A stretch of 64,000 bases of DNA. Source: Bufo bufo. Taxonomy: Eukaryota > Chordata > Amphibia > Anura > Bufonidae. The first letter of the stretch is position 1. Every line of letters starts with the position of its first letter. A program made the translations under genes and the position numbers. The stretch is from positions 155,491,565 to 155,555,564 of the forward strand of contig NC_053391.1 in NCBI RefSeq assembly GCF_905171765.1. The letters are read 5' to 3'. The notes under the pieces were generated by a model. That model ran no database searches. It was not told the DNA's origin and was given only the letters and a program-made list of their open reading frames with translations. This document shows positions 1 to 12,800 of this stretch, piece by piece.

Positions 1-204
1 AGAAATATGGTGATAAGAGTTTTTGGAAGAATTTCTTGGGATATAAAACTTCTTGAAAAATGTTCTTAAATAAAGCTTCTAAAAAAAAAAAATTTTTAAA
101 TTTATATTTTTTATATACATTTTTTGGGTAAAGATGGTGGTGTTGGGGGACTGTTACTTTCCTTATATCTGTCAAGTTAGTATGATCTGTATAATATGTG
201 TGGA
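1..204. other. Unassigned AT-rich sequence
   Basis: AT-rich sequence with no reading frame or repeat structure that I recognise. The LTR-like repeat that follows may begin inside it. Confidence 0.3.
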
Positions 205-991
205 GCCTTGTTGGTGATCCTATTGTTCAGATATTTTCTCTATTTATTTTGTTACAATAGTTTCCGAATGGATGTCTACATGAGAAATGTAAGGAGATAC
301 CCACTGCTAGGGGTAGGGTGTGTGTGTTAGGAGCTCCCCGATATAGGGAACCAAGCCAGGATCTTGTCTCGGCTGAGATATTGATCACAATCCCCGGGCC
401 TGAGCCCTGCAGCCTCGGCTGGATGAAGCAAGCAGACAACCTCCAGTTCCAGGAAGAAAGCATACCCTGAGACGATAACTGTGAGTAAAGTCCAGAGACC
501 CAGGAGAAGCCATAGTCCTCCTCAGCTAGTTAGTCCCCATAAAGCAGAAGATAGAAAGAAATGCAGAAGCCAAATTCCTGCCACATTTTTAGAGCTACTA
601 AGCAGACTATCTTTCCTGCAAGCTCCAGGTTTATAGAGCAGAAGATTCATTCCTGCCAACCATTGCCAAAGGCTGCTGGGATCTAAGATCAAAGCTGTAT
701 TTTGCTTGGATGAAAGTTATCTTCAGTAAAGACAAGTTTGAACTTTACCAAAGGTCTGTACATCAGTTTCTGCTGCAAAATCCCTCTATTACTCCTCCTA
801 TCACTACACTAAATTTATTGCAAGTGAGCAAATGACACCGTTGACACCATTATCACCACCATACAGAGACATTATAGGCAATCACACCACTCTGGCATTC
901 CTAACCTGGGGCGTGAGTTATAACATCTTTGAAGGGCCCTGTGATAGCACCCTGTCCACTCTGAAATTGGCATCACGAACAAACTACAAAC
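205..991 (+). repeat. LTR-like interspersed repeat, family R1, copy 1
   Basis: This copy shares long collinear blocks with the minus strand of 61612-62537. Matching blocks include the region around 320-400, the motif 'agtaaagacaagttt' near 725, 'tttattgcaagtgagc' near 815, 'gacaccgttgacac' near 834, and 'gtgagttataacatctt' near 913. Both copies end close to 'tcacgaac'. The structure looks like a retroelement LTR or a terminal-repeat element without coding capacity. No reverse transcriptase is attached. The 3' end is cut by the mariner insertion at 994. The family name is unknown to me; its membership as a repeat is seen directly from the two copies. Confidence 0.55.
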
Positions 992-993
992 TA

Positions 994-2075
994 CAGGGTG
1001 GGCCATTTATATGGATACACCTTAATAAAATGGGAATGGTTGGTGATATTAACTTCCTGTTTGTGGCACATTAGTATATGTGAGGGGGGAAACTTTTCAA
1101 GATGGGTGGTGACCATGGTGGCCATTTTGAAGTCAGACATTTTGAATCCAACTTTTGTTTTTTCAATAGGAAGAGGGTCATGTGACACATCAAACTTATT
1201 GGGAATTTCACAAGAAAAACAATGGTGTGCTTGGTTTTAACGTAACTTTATTCTTTCATGAGTTATTTACAAGTTTCTCTTTGTTTACAGCCATTGACAT
1301 GTCGCCGAGGTTAACACGTGAGGAGCGGATAGAAATTGTGTTGATCTCTGGTGAACGCAGTAACCGGGTCATTGCAGCAGATTTCAATGCAAGACATGTG
1401 GAATATGAAGCTTTGTAAGGAAAAAATAAATAAAAAAAAATCATCATTTTCCGCTAACTTGTGACAAAAAATAAAAAGTTATATGAACTCACTATGCCCA
1501 TCAGTGAATACCTTAGGGTGTCTACTTTCCGAAATGGGGTCATTTGTGGGGTGTTTGTACTGTCTGGCCATTGTAGAACCTCAGGAAACATGACAGGTGC
1601 TCAGAAAGTCAGAGTTGCTTCAAAATGCGGAAATTCACATTTTTGTACCATAGTTTGTAAACGCTATAACTTTTACCCAAACCATTTTTTTTTTTACCCA
1701 AACATTTTTTTTTATCAAAGACATGTAGAACAATAAATTTAGAGAAAAATGTATATAGAAATGTCTTTTTTTTTTAAATTTTACAACTGAAAGTGAAAAA
1801 TTTCGTTAAATTTCGATTAATAACAAAAAAAGTAAAAATGTCAGCAGCAATGAAATACCACCAAATGAAAGCTCTATTAGTGAGAAGAAAAGGAAGTAAA
1901 ATTCATTTGGGTGGTAAGTTGTATGACCGAGCAATAAACCATGAAAGTAGTGTAGTGCAGAATTGTAAAAAGTGGTCTGGTCATTAAGGGCGTTTAAGCT
2001 AGGGGGGCTGAGGTGGTTAATATCACCAACCATTTCCATTTTATTAAGGTGTATCCATATAAATGGCCCACCCTG
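994..2075 (+). mobile_element. Mariner-type DNA transposon, internally deleted
   Basis: Terminal inverted repeats of about 60 bp begin 'cagggtgggccatttatat' on the left and appear reversed at the right end (2015-2075), differing at only a few positions. The element is flanked by TA (992-993 and 2076-2077), the usual Tc1/mariner target duplication. Only the first part of a transposase remains. The middle is poly-T and other non-coding sequence, so the copy is non-autonomous. It inserted into the R1 LTR-like repeat. Confidence 0.85.
1299..1418 (+). pseudogene. Mariner transposase N-terminal helix-turn-helix remnant
   Basis: About 39 codons start MSPRLTREERIEIV and continue through SNRVIAADFNARH. 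This has the pattern of the first DNA-binding helix-turn-helix of IS630/Tc1/mariner transposases, which binds the terminal repeats. It stops at TAA after 'YEAL'; the catalytic DDE/D domain is absent from the element. An open frame upstream from 1182 adds residues unlike any transposase, so I place the start at 1299. Confidence 0.6.
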
Positions 2076-2209
2076 TATTATCCACCCATATCCTGACCCA
2101 CTGCATAAGTGGCGTCAGCGTACCCCATTCCTGGTCACTGCATATGCAAGTCGGCATTCCAGTATCTTCATTGTGGTGCGAGCATCTTAGGATAGGCACT
2201 TCAATTCAA

Positions 2210-2340
2210 GTCATAAAGAAAAGACCAGCACTCACTTATTGGCAATATGCTATATATTTATTGCCACATTTTATTGCATGTGACGCATTTTGGTCTAAGT
2301 AGCTTTTCTCAGATATGACCAGACCTCAGATCAGACAAAA
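2210..2340. repeat. Possible Penelope-like element terminus
   Basis: The string 'accagcactcacttattgg', followed by a 'tttattgccacattttatt' stretch and 'gacgcattttggtctaagtag', has the layout of Penelope-like element terminal regions ('cagcactc...tttatt...gcttttctcag'). Compare 13980-14070, where the same arrangement precedes a Penelope reverse transcriptase. No coding sequence follows here, so this is at best a truncated end. Confidence 0.35.
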
Positions 2341-3796
2341 AAATAAAAAATAAACTTACCTCTCCTGCTCCAGGCGTGCGCTTTTCTTGCACTCACTGCT
2401 CCCTGTTCTTCTTCTGGGCCCCATGAGCTGTCAAGCCACAGTGAATGCCTATGTGCACTACATCATTATACTAGAAGCAATCAGAACGCAGTGCAGTGGT
2501 GGCCTGAAAGAAGACCAAAGAGCGATGAGTAAAGCTAGCAGTGCTACAGTCCCACGCCTCGTGCATACTAATGAACTTTTCCAGTGGAAGCACTTATTTG
2601 TAATTGATTTATAAGATGCACTGCATTTTTCCCCCCACTTTTGGGGGAAAAAGTGTGTTTTATAAACCAAAATATACTGTTACCCTGTCAACATCAATGC
2701 AAGGCATTGTGAAGTATTTCACATGAGCAAGGCCTAGTCGACATATCTCTGCTTTCCCAGTGTCAGTCTGTACAGTTTACAGAGTTTGCACAGGGCTCAG
2801 AGGGCTGTCCCTTGAGCAAATGATCCAAGGATGGATTTTATGTGTCATCTGTATTTTATGCAGACCCATTGACTTAGGACATCTTTTTTTGTGGTATGGA
2901 CATAAGGACATAAAGATGTGGTCAAGCACAAGGAGGACATCTGTGTGCTGTCCTCGTTTTTTGCAGTGTCTATTGAAATGAATGGGAAAGGCAACCAAAC
3001 CATAAAAAATGAGGATCGGAGGTGGATCCCAAAAACAGTTGTGTGCATGAGACCTTACAGTGAGCTGTCTTCAGTGTTCCGATGGGTTGTCTTGTCTTGT
3101 AAAAAGCAAATCCTTGTCACATTGGGGAACTTTTTTATTCGCAAACTGTATACAGTCTCTCCTTTGTATTTTACAGCCTATACACTCAAGTGTAAATTAT
3201 TTTTATTTTTTTATTTTTTATTGCAGTAGTCATATAAAACTCTCACAACAACAGGAAAAAAGTTACAGTACTGCACGATAAGAAACAAAGAAAGTGCAAT
3301 TTGGGGGAAACATACAGTACATAGGGGAGAATTTATCATTCCTACCACACCACTTTTGTGAAATAAAAAAGTCACAAACTCTATCACTATTCATCACTTT
3401 AAACAACACTACCAATAAATTTTGTCACACTTAACATTTTTATTCAGCCCTCGCTACATTCTCAAAAAGAGGGTATAGCAGGTGAGGGGTGGAGCCAGTG
3501 GACCCGACAGTTATCTTAATATCTGCCAGCTTTCTGGCAGAAATGAAGACAGAAATCTACCGAAGCTCCAGGCTGCCGTAGTTGTCATTCTGACACACTG
3601 GTGTAAAATGGGAATCATTGATAAATCTGAACCATAGGGTGTAACCTGAAAAGGTAAAAGTTTCTTCAGTAAAACTATGTAGCACTATTTATATGTTGCA
3701 AACATCAATCAAACATAATAAAATGACATACAATACTCTGAAGTTTATTTTAGCATTCTCTGCTTTTATAAACAGCTTTATCCAATCCTCTTCTCT
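2341..3796. other. No gene recognised
   Basis: The open frames in this stretch are short, overlapping and without family motifs. A short hairpin (ccccccacttttggggg near 2631) and T-rich tracts near 3200 are visible. I see no exon with both splice signals and coding similarity. It lies downstream of the receptor gene's last exon. Confidence 0.4.
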
Positions 3797-3996
3797 AAGA
3801 CTACACCGAAATGTAGATGGGTGTGGTTGGGGTGCCACAAAACTCTCCAGAGATATAGAAGATAGCCAATGTTGTCAATAGCTATATCAAAATAAACTTA
3901 TTATGATATAGCTATTGACAACATTGGCTATCTTCTATATCTCTGGCCAGTTTTGTTGCGCCCCACCACACCCCTCTGCATTTCGGTTTAGTCTTT
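3797..3996. mobile_element. Foldback MITE
   Basis: The sequence folds on itself. The left arm (about 3797-3893), starting 'aagactacaccgaaatg' and containing 'agagatatagaagatagcc', recurs reverse-complemented at about 3900-3996 with roughly a dozen differences. The centre is a few bases of AT. Arms of about 95 bp with almost no loop are typical of a short non-autonomous inverted-repeat element. I could not fix the target duplication, so no superfamily is assigned. Confidence 0.75.
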
Positions 3997-4404
3997 CTTT
4001 TTCCTTTTCTCATGATCTAATGCAGTTCACCCATGACCTTGGTTGAATTGATTACTGCTGGTGCAACCTACTGACCACTACTACATTTCCACCAGTTTCA
4101 TTTCCCCAGGATAATCCAAATCCCTGTGTCCCTTGGCGCTTCTTCCTTTCCTTAACCTCCTTTCCCATCCACCCCTTTCATTCCCTCTCTCAGCCCTTAC
4201 TCCATTTTTTCCTTTATTTGACTCTTCTCTAGGAAAGAATGGGCAGGAAGCCAAACTACTTTAGATAACAAATCAGTAACTTTCTTCCATAAATCTGCAA
4301 TTTCTAGGTAAAACCATAACCTGCCCCAACGTCTGTACACCTGACCTCCTCCTGTCCTTGGGATCTTAGCAATTTTAAAGCGAACCAATGCAGTACAATC
4401 TGAA

Positions 4405-4725
4405 GGCAGCATGTTATAGCGCAGGAGTAGCTGAGCAGATCAATACAGTTTTGTAGAAAAAAATTATTTATTCATTTACATTTCTTGTCATTCTGCCCTT
4501 ATGGGTCATGTAGGTGGTCCTATTAGTGATTGACAGTCTTCCCTGTATATGTTTATATACACTAATACCTGTCAATCACTGATAGAGCTGCACATTTGAC
4601 TTCCAAACCTAGAAAGAGGAGATTTAAATAAATAAGTCACAAGTTTTACAGAATTTTTTTTCCTGACAAAATTATAAATCAATCTACCATATTCAGCTCA
4701 TCCTGTTCTATAAAATGCTGGGACT
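4405..4725. mobile_element. Anuran MITE family R2, copy 1
   Basis: Diverged long inverted repeats. 'gcatgttatagcgcaggag' near 4409 reappears reversed as 'ctgttctataaaatgct' near 4700. An inner inverted pair, 'tagtgattgacag' (4525) and 'ctgtcaatcact' (4569), brackets the centre. Related arms occur at 6340, 6705-7725 and 19285. I recognise this as a common frog inverted-repeat element, from general familiarity rather than a named record. Confidence 0.6.
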
Positions 4726-6021
4726 TAAAATTAATTAATCTAAAATAAACTGGTTTTAGTTTCAGCACCTTAGAAAATATGACTAGTCTTGCATGCCCAT
4801 GAAGACCAGAGAATGAGAGTGGTAGGAGCTCTGGCTGCAACAGTTATTCACAGTGATAATCCTCACATTGATTCTCCCTAAGGCTGGGCAGAGACGGGAG
4901 GACACATCCTTTCTTCCCTCAGGGTACACCCTGATGTTGAGGTCCTTGTTGTTATGAGTGTTGTATGAGTGCAAGGCAGAAGATGTAGGTTCCTGTGGTC
5001 AGCAAATGATGCTAGAGTCAGTAACCAGGTCGATTGTAAAAAAACAAACAAACATCTCTTTAATAAAGTGCAGAAGGAAAATCCTAGTACACCCAACGGC
5101 AACAAAACAAACAATTAATAGTGCAAACCTTCCCAGATAACCATGTATGGCTATAAGCAAGGTTGGGGATTGTAGTACTCCTTCTCTTTCTTTCCAAAGT
5201 CTCCTTCTGTAGAATCTAAGGCTGGCAATAAGGTTCTTGCCAACTTGTCTGTAATTCCCAGCTGAGGGATACAGGATTAACATACGGCCGGCCAGGATTA
5301 TGTCAAAGCATGGAATGGTGTATTATTATCAATGTCACTTTCATTGTAGTAAAGTCTTTATCAGCCTTAAACAGAAAATACCTTACTCGCTGACTCCAAT
5401 GCTTGGCGTTACAAACTCTAGATCTTCTAGTTCGACCTTTTCTCTCTCTGGAGTACCGTGAAGTAGAGGTGGTTTCACTCTGTGGGTTTCTCAGAGACAG
5501 GATGTTGGACTAGACCTCTAAGGAGCGAGCACATGTTGCTTCTCTCAATTCCTCAGTTAACTCTAGACTGAACTAGAGGCGGACCTAAGTACATCACTTA
5601 GCTTCCTACAAGATGGTTAACCCTGACCGATCCACACAAAGATATACTGGGTATACAATACATTACATAACATTATACAACAAGAAACAATTTACAAGTA
5701 CCTTATTCTGGAGCACTGCCTTAGCTTTCCTATGGTCACAAGTCACAATGATTTCAACTTGCAATGTTTGTCCAAGAGCTAATTAATATTGTAACTTGAG
5801 GGACCGCTTTATATGTTCTTGATTGCCCTTCTATATTGAATTAGATTGTTTGGTTGTGATAGTCTCTCGCCACAATGAATATCTACATATAGTATTTATC
5901 TATTACTCTTTACGATGTTTGTTATGTGTACAGTATGTCTGTATGCTATTGATTCGTGTGGAACACAAAAGTGAACATTTCAAGATTCACCATGACATTT
6001 TTGAGGCATGTTATACAAAAG
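4726..6021. other. 3' flank of the receptor gene; no other gene seen
   Basis: This lies just beyond the polyadenylation signal of the minus-strand receptor gene and may include the end of its 3' untranslated region if a more distal signal is used. The open frames (60-94 codons, both strands) overlap and carry no motif. The 4780-5660 stretch has the texture of an old LTR-type repeat, but I found no second copy or target duplication. Confidence 0.35.
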
Positions 6022-6027
6022 TTTATT
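6022..6027 (-). promoter_or_regulatory. Polyadenylation signal AATAAA
   Basis: AATAAA on the minus strand, only a few bases after the receptor stop codon. A signal this close would give a very short 3' untranslated region, so a distal site may also be used. Confidence 0.4.
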
Positions 6028-6031
6028 TATA

Positions 6032-6121
6032 TTAAGGTTTTTCATCGCAGTCTTTAGTAGTTGCTACAATCTCTATTTCAGTAAGGGGTACAAACTGTTC
6101 ATTTTGCGCAGTGACATTTGC
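6032..6121 (-). CDS. Receptor terminal coding exon
   Basis: Acceptor ctttttcag at 6122; it enters in phase 0 and encodes 29 residues ([19 protein letters not shown]...DEKP) followed by TAA. The short acidic tail ending in an LTEIEIV stretch resembles the C-termini of IL3RA and IL5RA. It has no tyrosine, so STAT docking would depend on the partner beta chain. The intron before it is about 13.3 kb. Confidence 0.72.
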   Translation of the reverse strand, partial: ANVTAQNEQFVPLTEIEIVATTKDCDEKP

Positions 6122-8826
6122 CTGAAAAAGTGAAAAAAAAATGTTTTTTTGAAGCACACACAGAAATACTTGCTCAATGATATGCTCAGCCCAAAGGCTC
6201 TCTCTGTAAAACATCTGACATGTGATACCTCATTCCACAGAATGATTTTAACACAACTCTGTGTGTCTCAATGTACAGTTACAGGCAGACAGAAGTGCAG
6301 AATGGACCCACATATTTCTAATAAACCAATCTGCAAGCGGTTATAGAGCAGGAGGAGCTGAGCAGACTGACGTGTAGTTTTGTGGGAAGTCTTGTTGATC
6401 TAGCTATTCTCTCTTCATGCTGGGCTTAGTAGTCAATCTGGCCAAAAGGTTTCCTTTTCGGATAAGTATGGTGAGTATACATCGAGATTGTGCAGAACCA
6501 AGTGTATTGAACAGTGCAGTGCCTTTTAATTCAGCTGCATACAGCTGAAAAAAGTACTGCATACAACATGCTATGTATTATACTTTGATGGTAGCCAGTG
6601 ACAGTCATATACAGACAAATACAGTTTCAACTGAGCCTATGTATAAAAATCTAAATAGCGGCTCACCAGCATTATATATCACTACAGTATGTAAATCATT
6701 CAGAATACTTAAAGGGAACCTTTCATCATGAAAATCATTTTCAGTCTGAGTACAGCATGTTACAGTGTGAAAGATCTGAGCAGAATCATATATAGTCCTG
6801 TGGGAAATCATTCAGCATAACCTGTAATGTAGTGAGTGAAATCATTGTTCTTTCTGTGCTTTTGGAGTCCTGTGGCAGTCCTACTCAATGCTTCTCAGTC
6901 TTCCTGTTAGTACTGCAGTTCATGCCCACCACTGCTCCTCTCTCCGGGTGGGCATGGGTGCAACTTTACTCACCCTTCACATCTTGAAGGATGGCCAGGT
7001 CCCGCAGCTCCTCCTTAGCCTCACCCACAGCAGGACCAGCTACCGGTATCTTGTGCTTATCTAGAAGACAGTAGCCTGCACTTCCATCTTCAGCCACATT
7101 TCTCCCGTCGTACGGGGCATGTGGCTGTGCTTCTCAGGTATTAAAGGCCAGCACACACATCCTAATCTTTTCCCCAGCCTATGGTTGTCTGTCCCTGGGT
7201 ATTTAAGGCAACTTCCTCAGTGGTAGGGTGCCTGTGCTTTAGGTATTCTAGCTTGCTACTCCTAGTGAAGGTGTGCTTTTCTGTTTGCCTGCCATGTACA
7301 GAACTCTGCCTACTGCCTGCCTTGACCTCAGCATGTTTAGTGCATTGACCCTCTGCTGCCTGCTCTGACCTTGGACTTGTTTAATGGATATGCACAAACT
7401 CTACCTGCCCTGACCTCAGCCTGTTCCCTGACTACGCGGTTAGCCTGTTCCCTCAAGCTCTTCGCACTGGAGTCCCTGACCCCAGTAGGTCAGCTGCCAA
7501 CTACACTGAGACTATTCCATGAAAATCAAGGATCCTAAGTAAAACTGGTTAGTTGACACTGTAGTTCCTCACCCACTATCCGTTACACTTCCATTTATGA
7601 GCATGCATACAGAGCTCACTGAATAGGACCACCCACTGGAATCCTAATGACAGAAAGAACAGGAATTTCAATCAAGAAGTTATATTGAATCTTCTCCCGC
7701 AAAGCTATTTGTTAACCCTTCATAGTCACATTAAAATTTGGAAACAAACAAACGTTACTTTTTCATTGTAGATGTAACGGGGTTCCGAAGGCGCACTCAG
7801 TTTCCCATCACCCTCAGACCTGCTGCTTAGCTTCGGGAGCGAGGATCTGTGTTTGACCTTGTTCCCAGGGCAGCTTTGCTAGCTGGGAGGCTTCCTGCTC
7901 CTAGGTCTGCCTTGAGCGCCGAGCTGATCACTCGGTGCTCGACTGGTCGGTCTGTCGGTCATGTGATGCTGGCCACATCACATGACCCTCACTCCCCACT
8001 ATAAATACAGGCAGCCTGCTGGCCACAGGTTGCCTGTTAATTTTAGGTATCTGGTGATTGTTTTGTTCCTGCATACTTACTTGATCCTGTGTTCCCTGAC
8101 GATTCTCTGCCTGCTCCTCCTGTACTGCGCATCTCTCCTGGTATCCTGACACCGGCTTCCACTTGACGATTCTTTGCGGACTCCTTTTGTACTTTGTTTC
8201 TCTCCTGGTATTTGACCTCGGCTTTTCCTGACTATTCTCTGCTCATTCCTTAGTACTGCGTAGCTCTCTAGGTATTGACCCGGTCCGTTCACGTTCCGTT
8301 ATTTGTCTTGTCTGTCTTCCCAGCACGTATCCTAAGTTAGGGACTGCCGTCTAGTTGTCCCCTGTCATTAGGACTTGCGAGGCAAGTAGGCAGGGCCAGG
8401 GGTGAGGGTAGAGCGCAGTGGTCACTATCCTCCCCCCTGTGTGTAGTGTACGTTACCGTCACAGTAGAATTTGAATTAGTAAATCTAGTTGGCCCACAAC
8501 TCAGGGGACACAAGTGCATTTCTTAACCCCTTAATGACATAAATAATTTTAGCCTTACGGACCAGTAACGTTTTTCCAGCTCTATGTTCTAACTGTCATA
8601 ACTTTTATTTTTTCTTTAATTTAGCTGTGACTTGAATTTTGTGCGACTAGATTTTTTTTTATTAGGAACCATTTTGGGGTTCATATAGTATATGAAATAA
8701 CTTATTTTATTTTTAGGAATAAAAAACAGCAATCTTAACATTATTTTGTAGGATTTATTTTTACGGTATTCACAGTTTGGTATAAATGACATGACCGCTA
8801 TTTTCTGTGGGCCTCCACAATTATGA

Positions 8827-8864
<38 letters not shown>

Positions 8865-9785
8865 TACAGACCAAAAGTTTGGACACACCTTCTCATTCAA
8901 AGAGTTTTCTTTATTTTCATGACTATGAAGGCATCAAAACTATGAATTAACACATGTGGAATTATATACATAACAAACAAGTGTGAAACAACTGAAAATG
9001 TGTCATATTCTAGGTTCTTCAAAGTAGCCACATTTTGCTTTGATTACTGCTTTGCACACTCTTGGCATTCTCTTGATGAGCTTCAAGAGGTAGTCCCCTG
9101 AAATGGTCTTCCAACAGTCTTGAAGGAGTTCCCAGAGATGCTTAGCACTTGTTGGTCCTTTTGCCTTCACTCTGCGGTCCAGCTCACCCCAAACCATCTC
9201 GATTGGGTTCAGGTCTGGTGACTGTGGAGGCCAGGTCATCTGGCGCAGCACCCCATCACTCTCCTTCATGGTCAAATAGCCCTTACTTTCAAAGTTTTCC
9301 CAATTTTTCGGCTGACTGACTGACCTTCATTTCTTAAAGTAATGATGGCCTCTCATTTTTCTCTTGCCATAATACCAATTCTAACAGTCTATTCAGTAGG
9401 ACTATCAGCTGTGTATCCACCTGACTTCTCCTCAACGCAACTGATGGTCCAAAACCCATTTATAAGGCAAGAAATCCCACTTATTATACCTGACAGGGCA
9501 CACCTATGAAGTAAAAACCATTTCAGGGGACTACCTCTTGAAGCTCATCAAGAGAATGCCAAGAGTGTGCAAAGCAGTAATCAAAGCAAAAGGTGGCTAC
9601 TTTTAAGAACCTAGAATATGACATATTTTCTGTTGTTTCACACTTGTTTGTTATGTATATAATTCCACATGTGTTAATTCATAGTTTTGATGCCTTCAGT
9701 GTGAATCTACAATTTTGATAGTCATGAAAATAAAGAAAACTCTTTGAATGAGAAGGTGTGTCCAAACTTTTGGTCTGTACTAATA

Positions 9786-9823
<38 letters not shown>

Positions 9824-12800
9824 TAGATAGATAGATAGATAGATATACACTGCTCAAAAAAATAAAGGGAACACTTAAACAACACAATGTAACTCCAAAT
9901 CAATCACACTTCTGTGAAATCAAAACTGTCCACTTAGGAAGCAACACTGAGTGACAATCAATTTCACATGCTGTTGTGCAAATGGGATAGACAACAGGTG
10001 GAAATTATAGGAAATTAGCAAGACACCCCCAATAAAGGAGTGGTTCTGCAGGTGGTGACCACAGACCACTTCTCAGTTCCTATGCTTCCTGGCTGATGTT
10101 TTGGTCACTTTTGAATGCTGGCGGTGCTTTCACTCTAGTGGTAGCATGAGACGGAGTCTACAACCCACACAAGTGGCTCAGGTAGTGCAGCTTATGCGAG
10201 GATGGCACATCAATGCGAGCTGTGGCAAGAAGGTTTGCTGTGTCTGTCAGCGTAGTGTCCAGAGTATGGAGGCGCTACCAGGAGACAGGCCAGTACATCA
10301 GGAGACGTGGAGGAGGCCGTAGGAGGGCAACAACCCAGCAGCATGACCGCTACCTCCACCTTTGTGCAAGGAGGAACAGGACGAGCACTGCCAGAGCCCT
10401 GCAAAATGACCTCCAGCAGGCCACAAATGTGCATGTGTCTGCTCAAACGGTCAGAAACAGACTCCATGAGGGTGATATGAGGGCCCGACGTCCACAGGTG
10501 GGGGTTGTGCTTACAGCCCAACACCGTGCAGGACGTTTGGCATTTGCCAGAGAACACCAAGATTGGCAAATTCTCCACTGGCGCCCTGTGCTCTTCACAG
10601 ATGAAAGCAGGTTCACACTGAGCACATGTGACAAACATGACAGAGTCTTGAGACGCCGTGGAGAACGTTCTGCTGCCTGCAACATCCTCCAGCATGACCG
10701 GTTTGGCATTGGGTCAGTAATGGTGTGGGGTGGCATTTCTTTGGAGGGCCGCACAGCCCTCCATGTGCTCGCCAGAGGTAGCCTGACTGCCATTAGGTAC
10801 CGAGATGAGATCCTCAGACCCCTTGTGAGACCATATGCTGGTGCGGTTGGCCCTGGGTTCCTCCTAATGCAAGACAATGCTAGACCTCATGTGGCTGGAG
10901 TGTGTCAGCAGTTCCTGCAAGACGAAGGCATTGATGCTATGGACTGGCCCGCCCGTTCCCCCGACCTGAATCCAATTGAGCACATCTGGGACATCATGTC
11001 TCGCTCTATCCACCAACGTCACGTTGCACCACAGACTGTCCAGGAGTTGGTAGATGCTTTAGTCCAGGTCTGGGAGGAGATCCCTCAGGAGACCGTCCAC
11101 CACCTCATCAGGAGCATGTACAGGCGTTGTAGGGAGGTCATATAGGCACGTGGAGGCCACACACACTACTGAGCCTCATTTTGACTTGTTTTAAGGACAT
11201 TACATCAAAGTTGGATCAGCCTGTAGTGTGTTTTTCCACTTTAATTTTGAGTGTGACTCCAAATCCAGACCTCCATGGTTTGAAAAATTTGATTTCCATA
11301 TTTTTTTTTTTGGGTGATTTTGTTGTCAGCACATTCAACTATGTAAAGAACAAAGTATTTCAGAAGAATATTTAATTAATTCAGATCTAGGATGTGTTAT
11401 TTTTGTGTTCCCTTTATTTTTTTGAACAGTGTATATACAGGGAGTGCAGAATTATTAGGCAAGTTGTATTTTTGAGGATTATTTTTATTATTGAACAACA
11501 ACCATGTTCTCAATGAACCCAAAAAACTCATTAATATCAAAGCTGAATATTTTTGGAAGTAGTTTTTAGTTGGTTTTTAGTTTTAGCTATTTTAGGGGGA
11601 TATCTGTGTGTGCAGGTGACTATTACTGTGCATAATTATTAGGCAACTTAACAAAAAACAAATATATACCCATTTCAATTATTTATTTTTACCAGTGAAA
11701 CCAATATAACATCTCAACATTCACAAATATACATTTCTGACATTCAAAAACAAAACAAAAACAAATCAGTGACCAATATAGCCACCTTTCTTTGCAAGGA
11801 CACTCAAAAGCCTGCCATCCATGGATTCTGTCAGTGTTTTGATCTGTTCACCATCAACATTGCGTGCAGCAGCAACCACAGCCTCCCAGACACTGTTCAG
11901 AGAGGTGTACTGTTTTCCCTCCTTGTAAATCTCACATTTGATGATGGACCACAGGTTCTCAATGGGGTTCAGATCAGGTGAACAAGGAGGCCATGCCATT
12001 AGATTTTCTTCTTTTATACCCTTTCTTGCCAGCCACGCTGTGGAGTACTTGGATGCGTGTGATGGAGCATTGTCCTGCATGAAAATCATGTTTTTCTTGA
12101 AGGATGCAGACTTCTTCCTATACCACTGCTTGAAGAAGGTGTCTTCCAGAAACTGGCAGTAGGACTGGAAGTTGAGCTTGACTCCATCCTCAACCCGAAA
12201 AGGCCCCACAAGCTCATTTTTGATGATACCAGCCCAAACCAGTACTCCACCTCCACCTTGCTGGCGTCTGAGTCGGACTGGAGCTCTCTGCCCTGTACCA
12301 ATCCAGCCACGGGCCCATCCATCTGGCCCATCAAGACTCACTCTCATTTCATCAGTCCATAAAACCTTAGAAAAATCAGTCTTGAGATATTTCTTGGCCC
12401 AGTCTTGACGTTTCAGCTTATGTGTCTTGTTCAGTGGTGGTCGTCTTTCAGCCTTTCTTACCTTGGCCATGTCTCTGAGTATTGCACACCTTGTGCTTTT
12501 GGGCACTCCAGTGATGTTGCAGCTCTGAAATATGGCCAAACTAGTGGCAAGTGGCACCTTGGCAGCTGCACGCTTGACTTTTCTCAGTTCATGGGCAGTT
12601 ATTTAGCGCCTTGGTTTTTCCACACGCTTCTTGCGACCCTGTTGACTATTTTGAATGAAACGCTTGATTGTTCGATGATCACGCTTCAGAAGCTTTGCAA
12701 TTTTAAGAGTGCTGCATCCCTCTGCAAGATATCTCACTATTTTTGACTTTTCTGAGCCTGTCAAGTCCTTCTTTTGACCCATTTTGCCAAAGGAAAGGAA

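Noticed and set aside
10210..10877. Minus-strand frames of 161 and 144 codons opposite the Tc1-B transposase
   Set aside because: Shadows of a conserved coding strand; no motif of their own.
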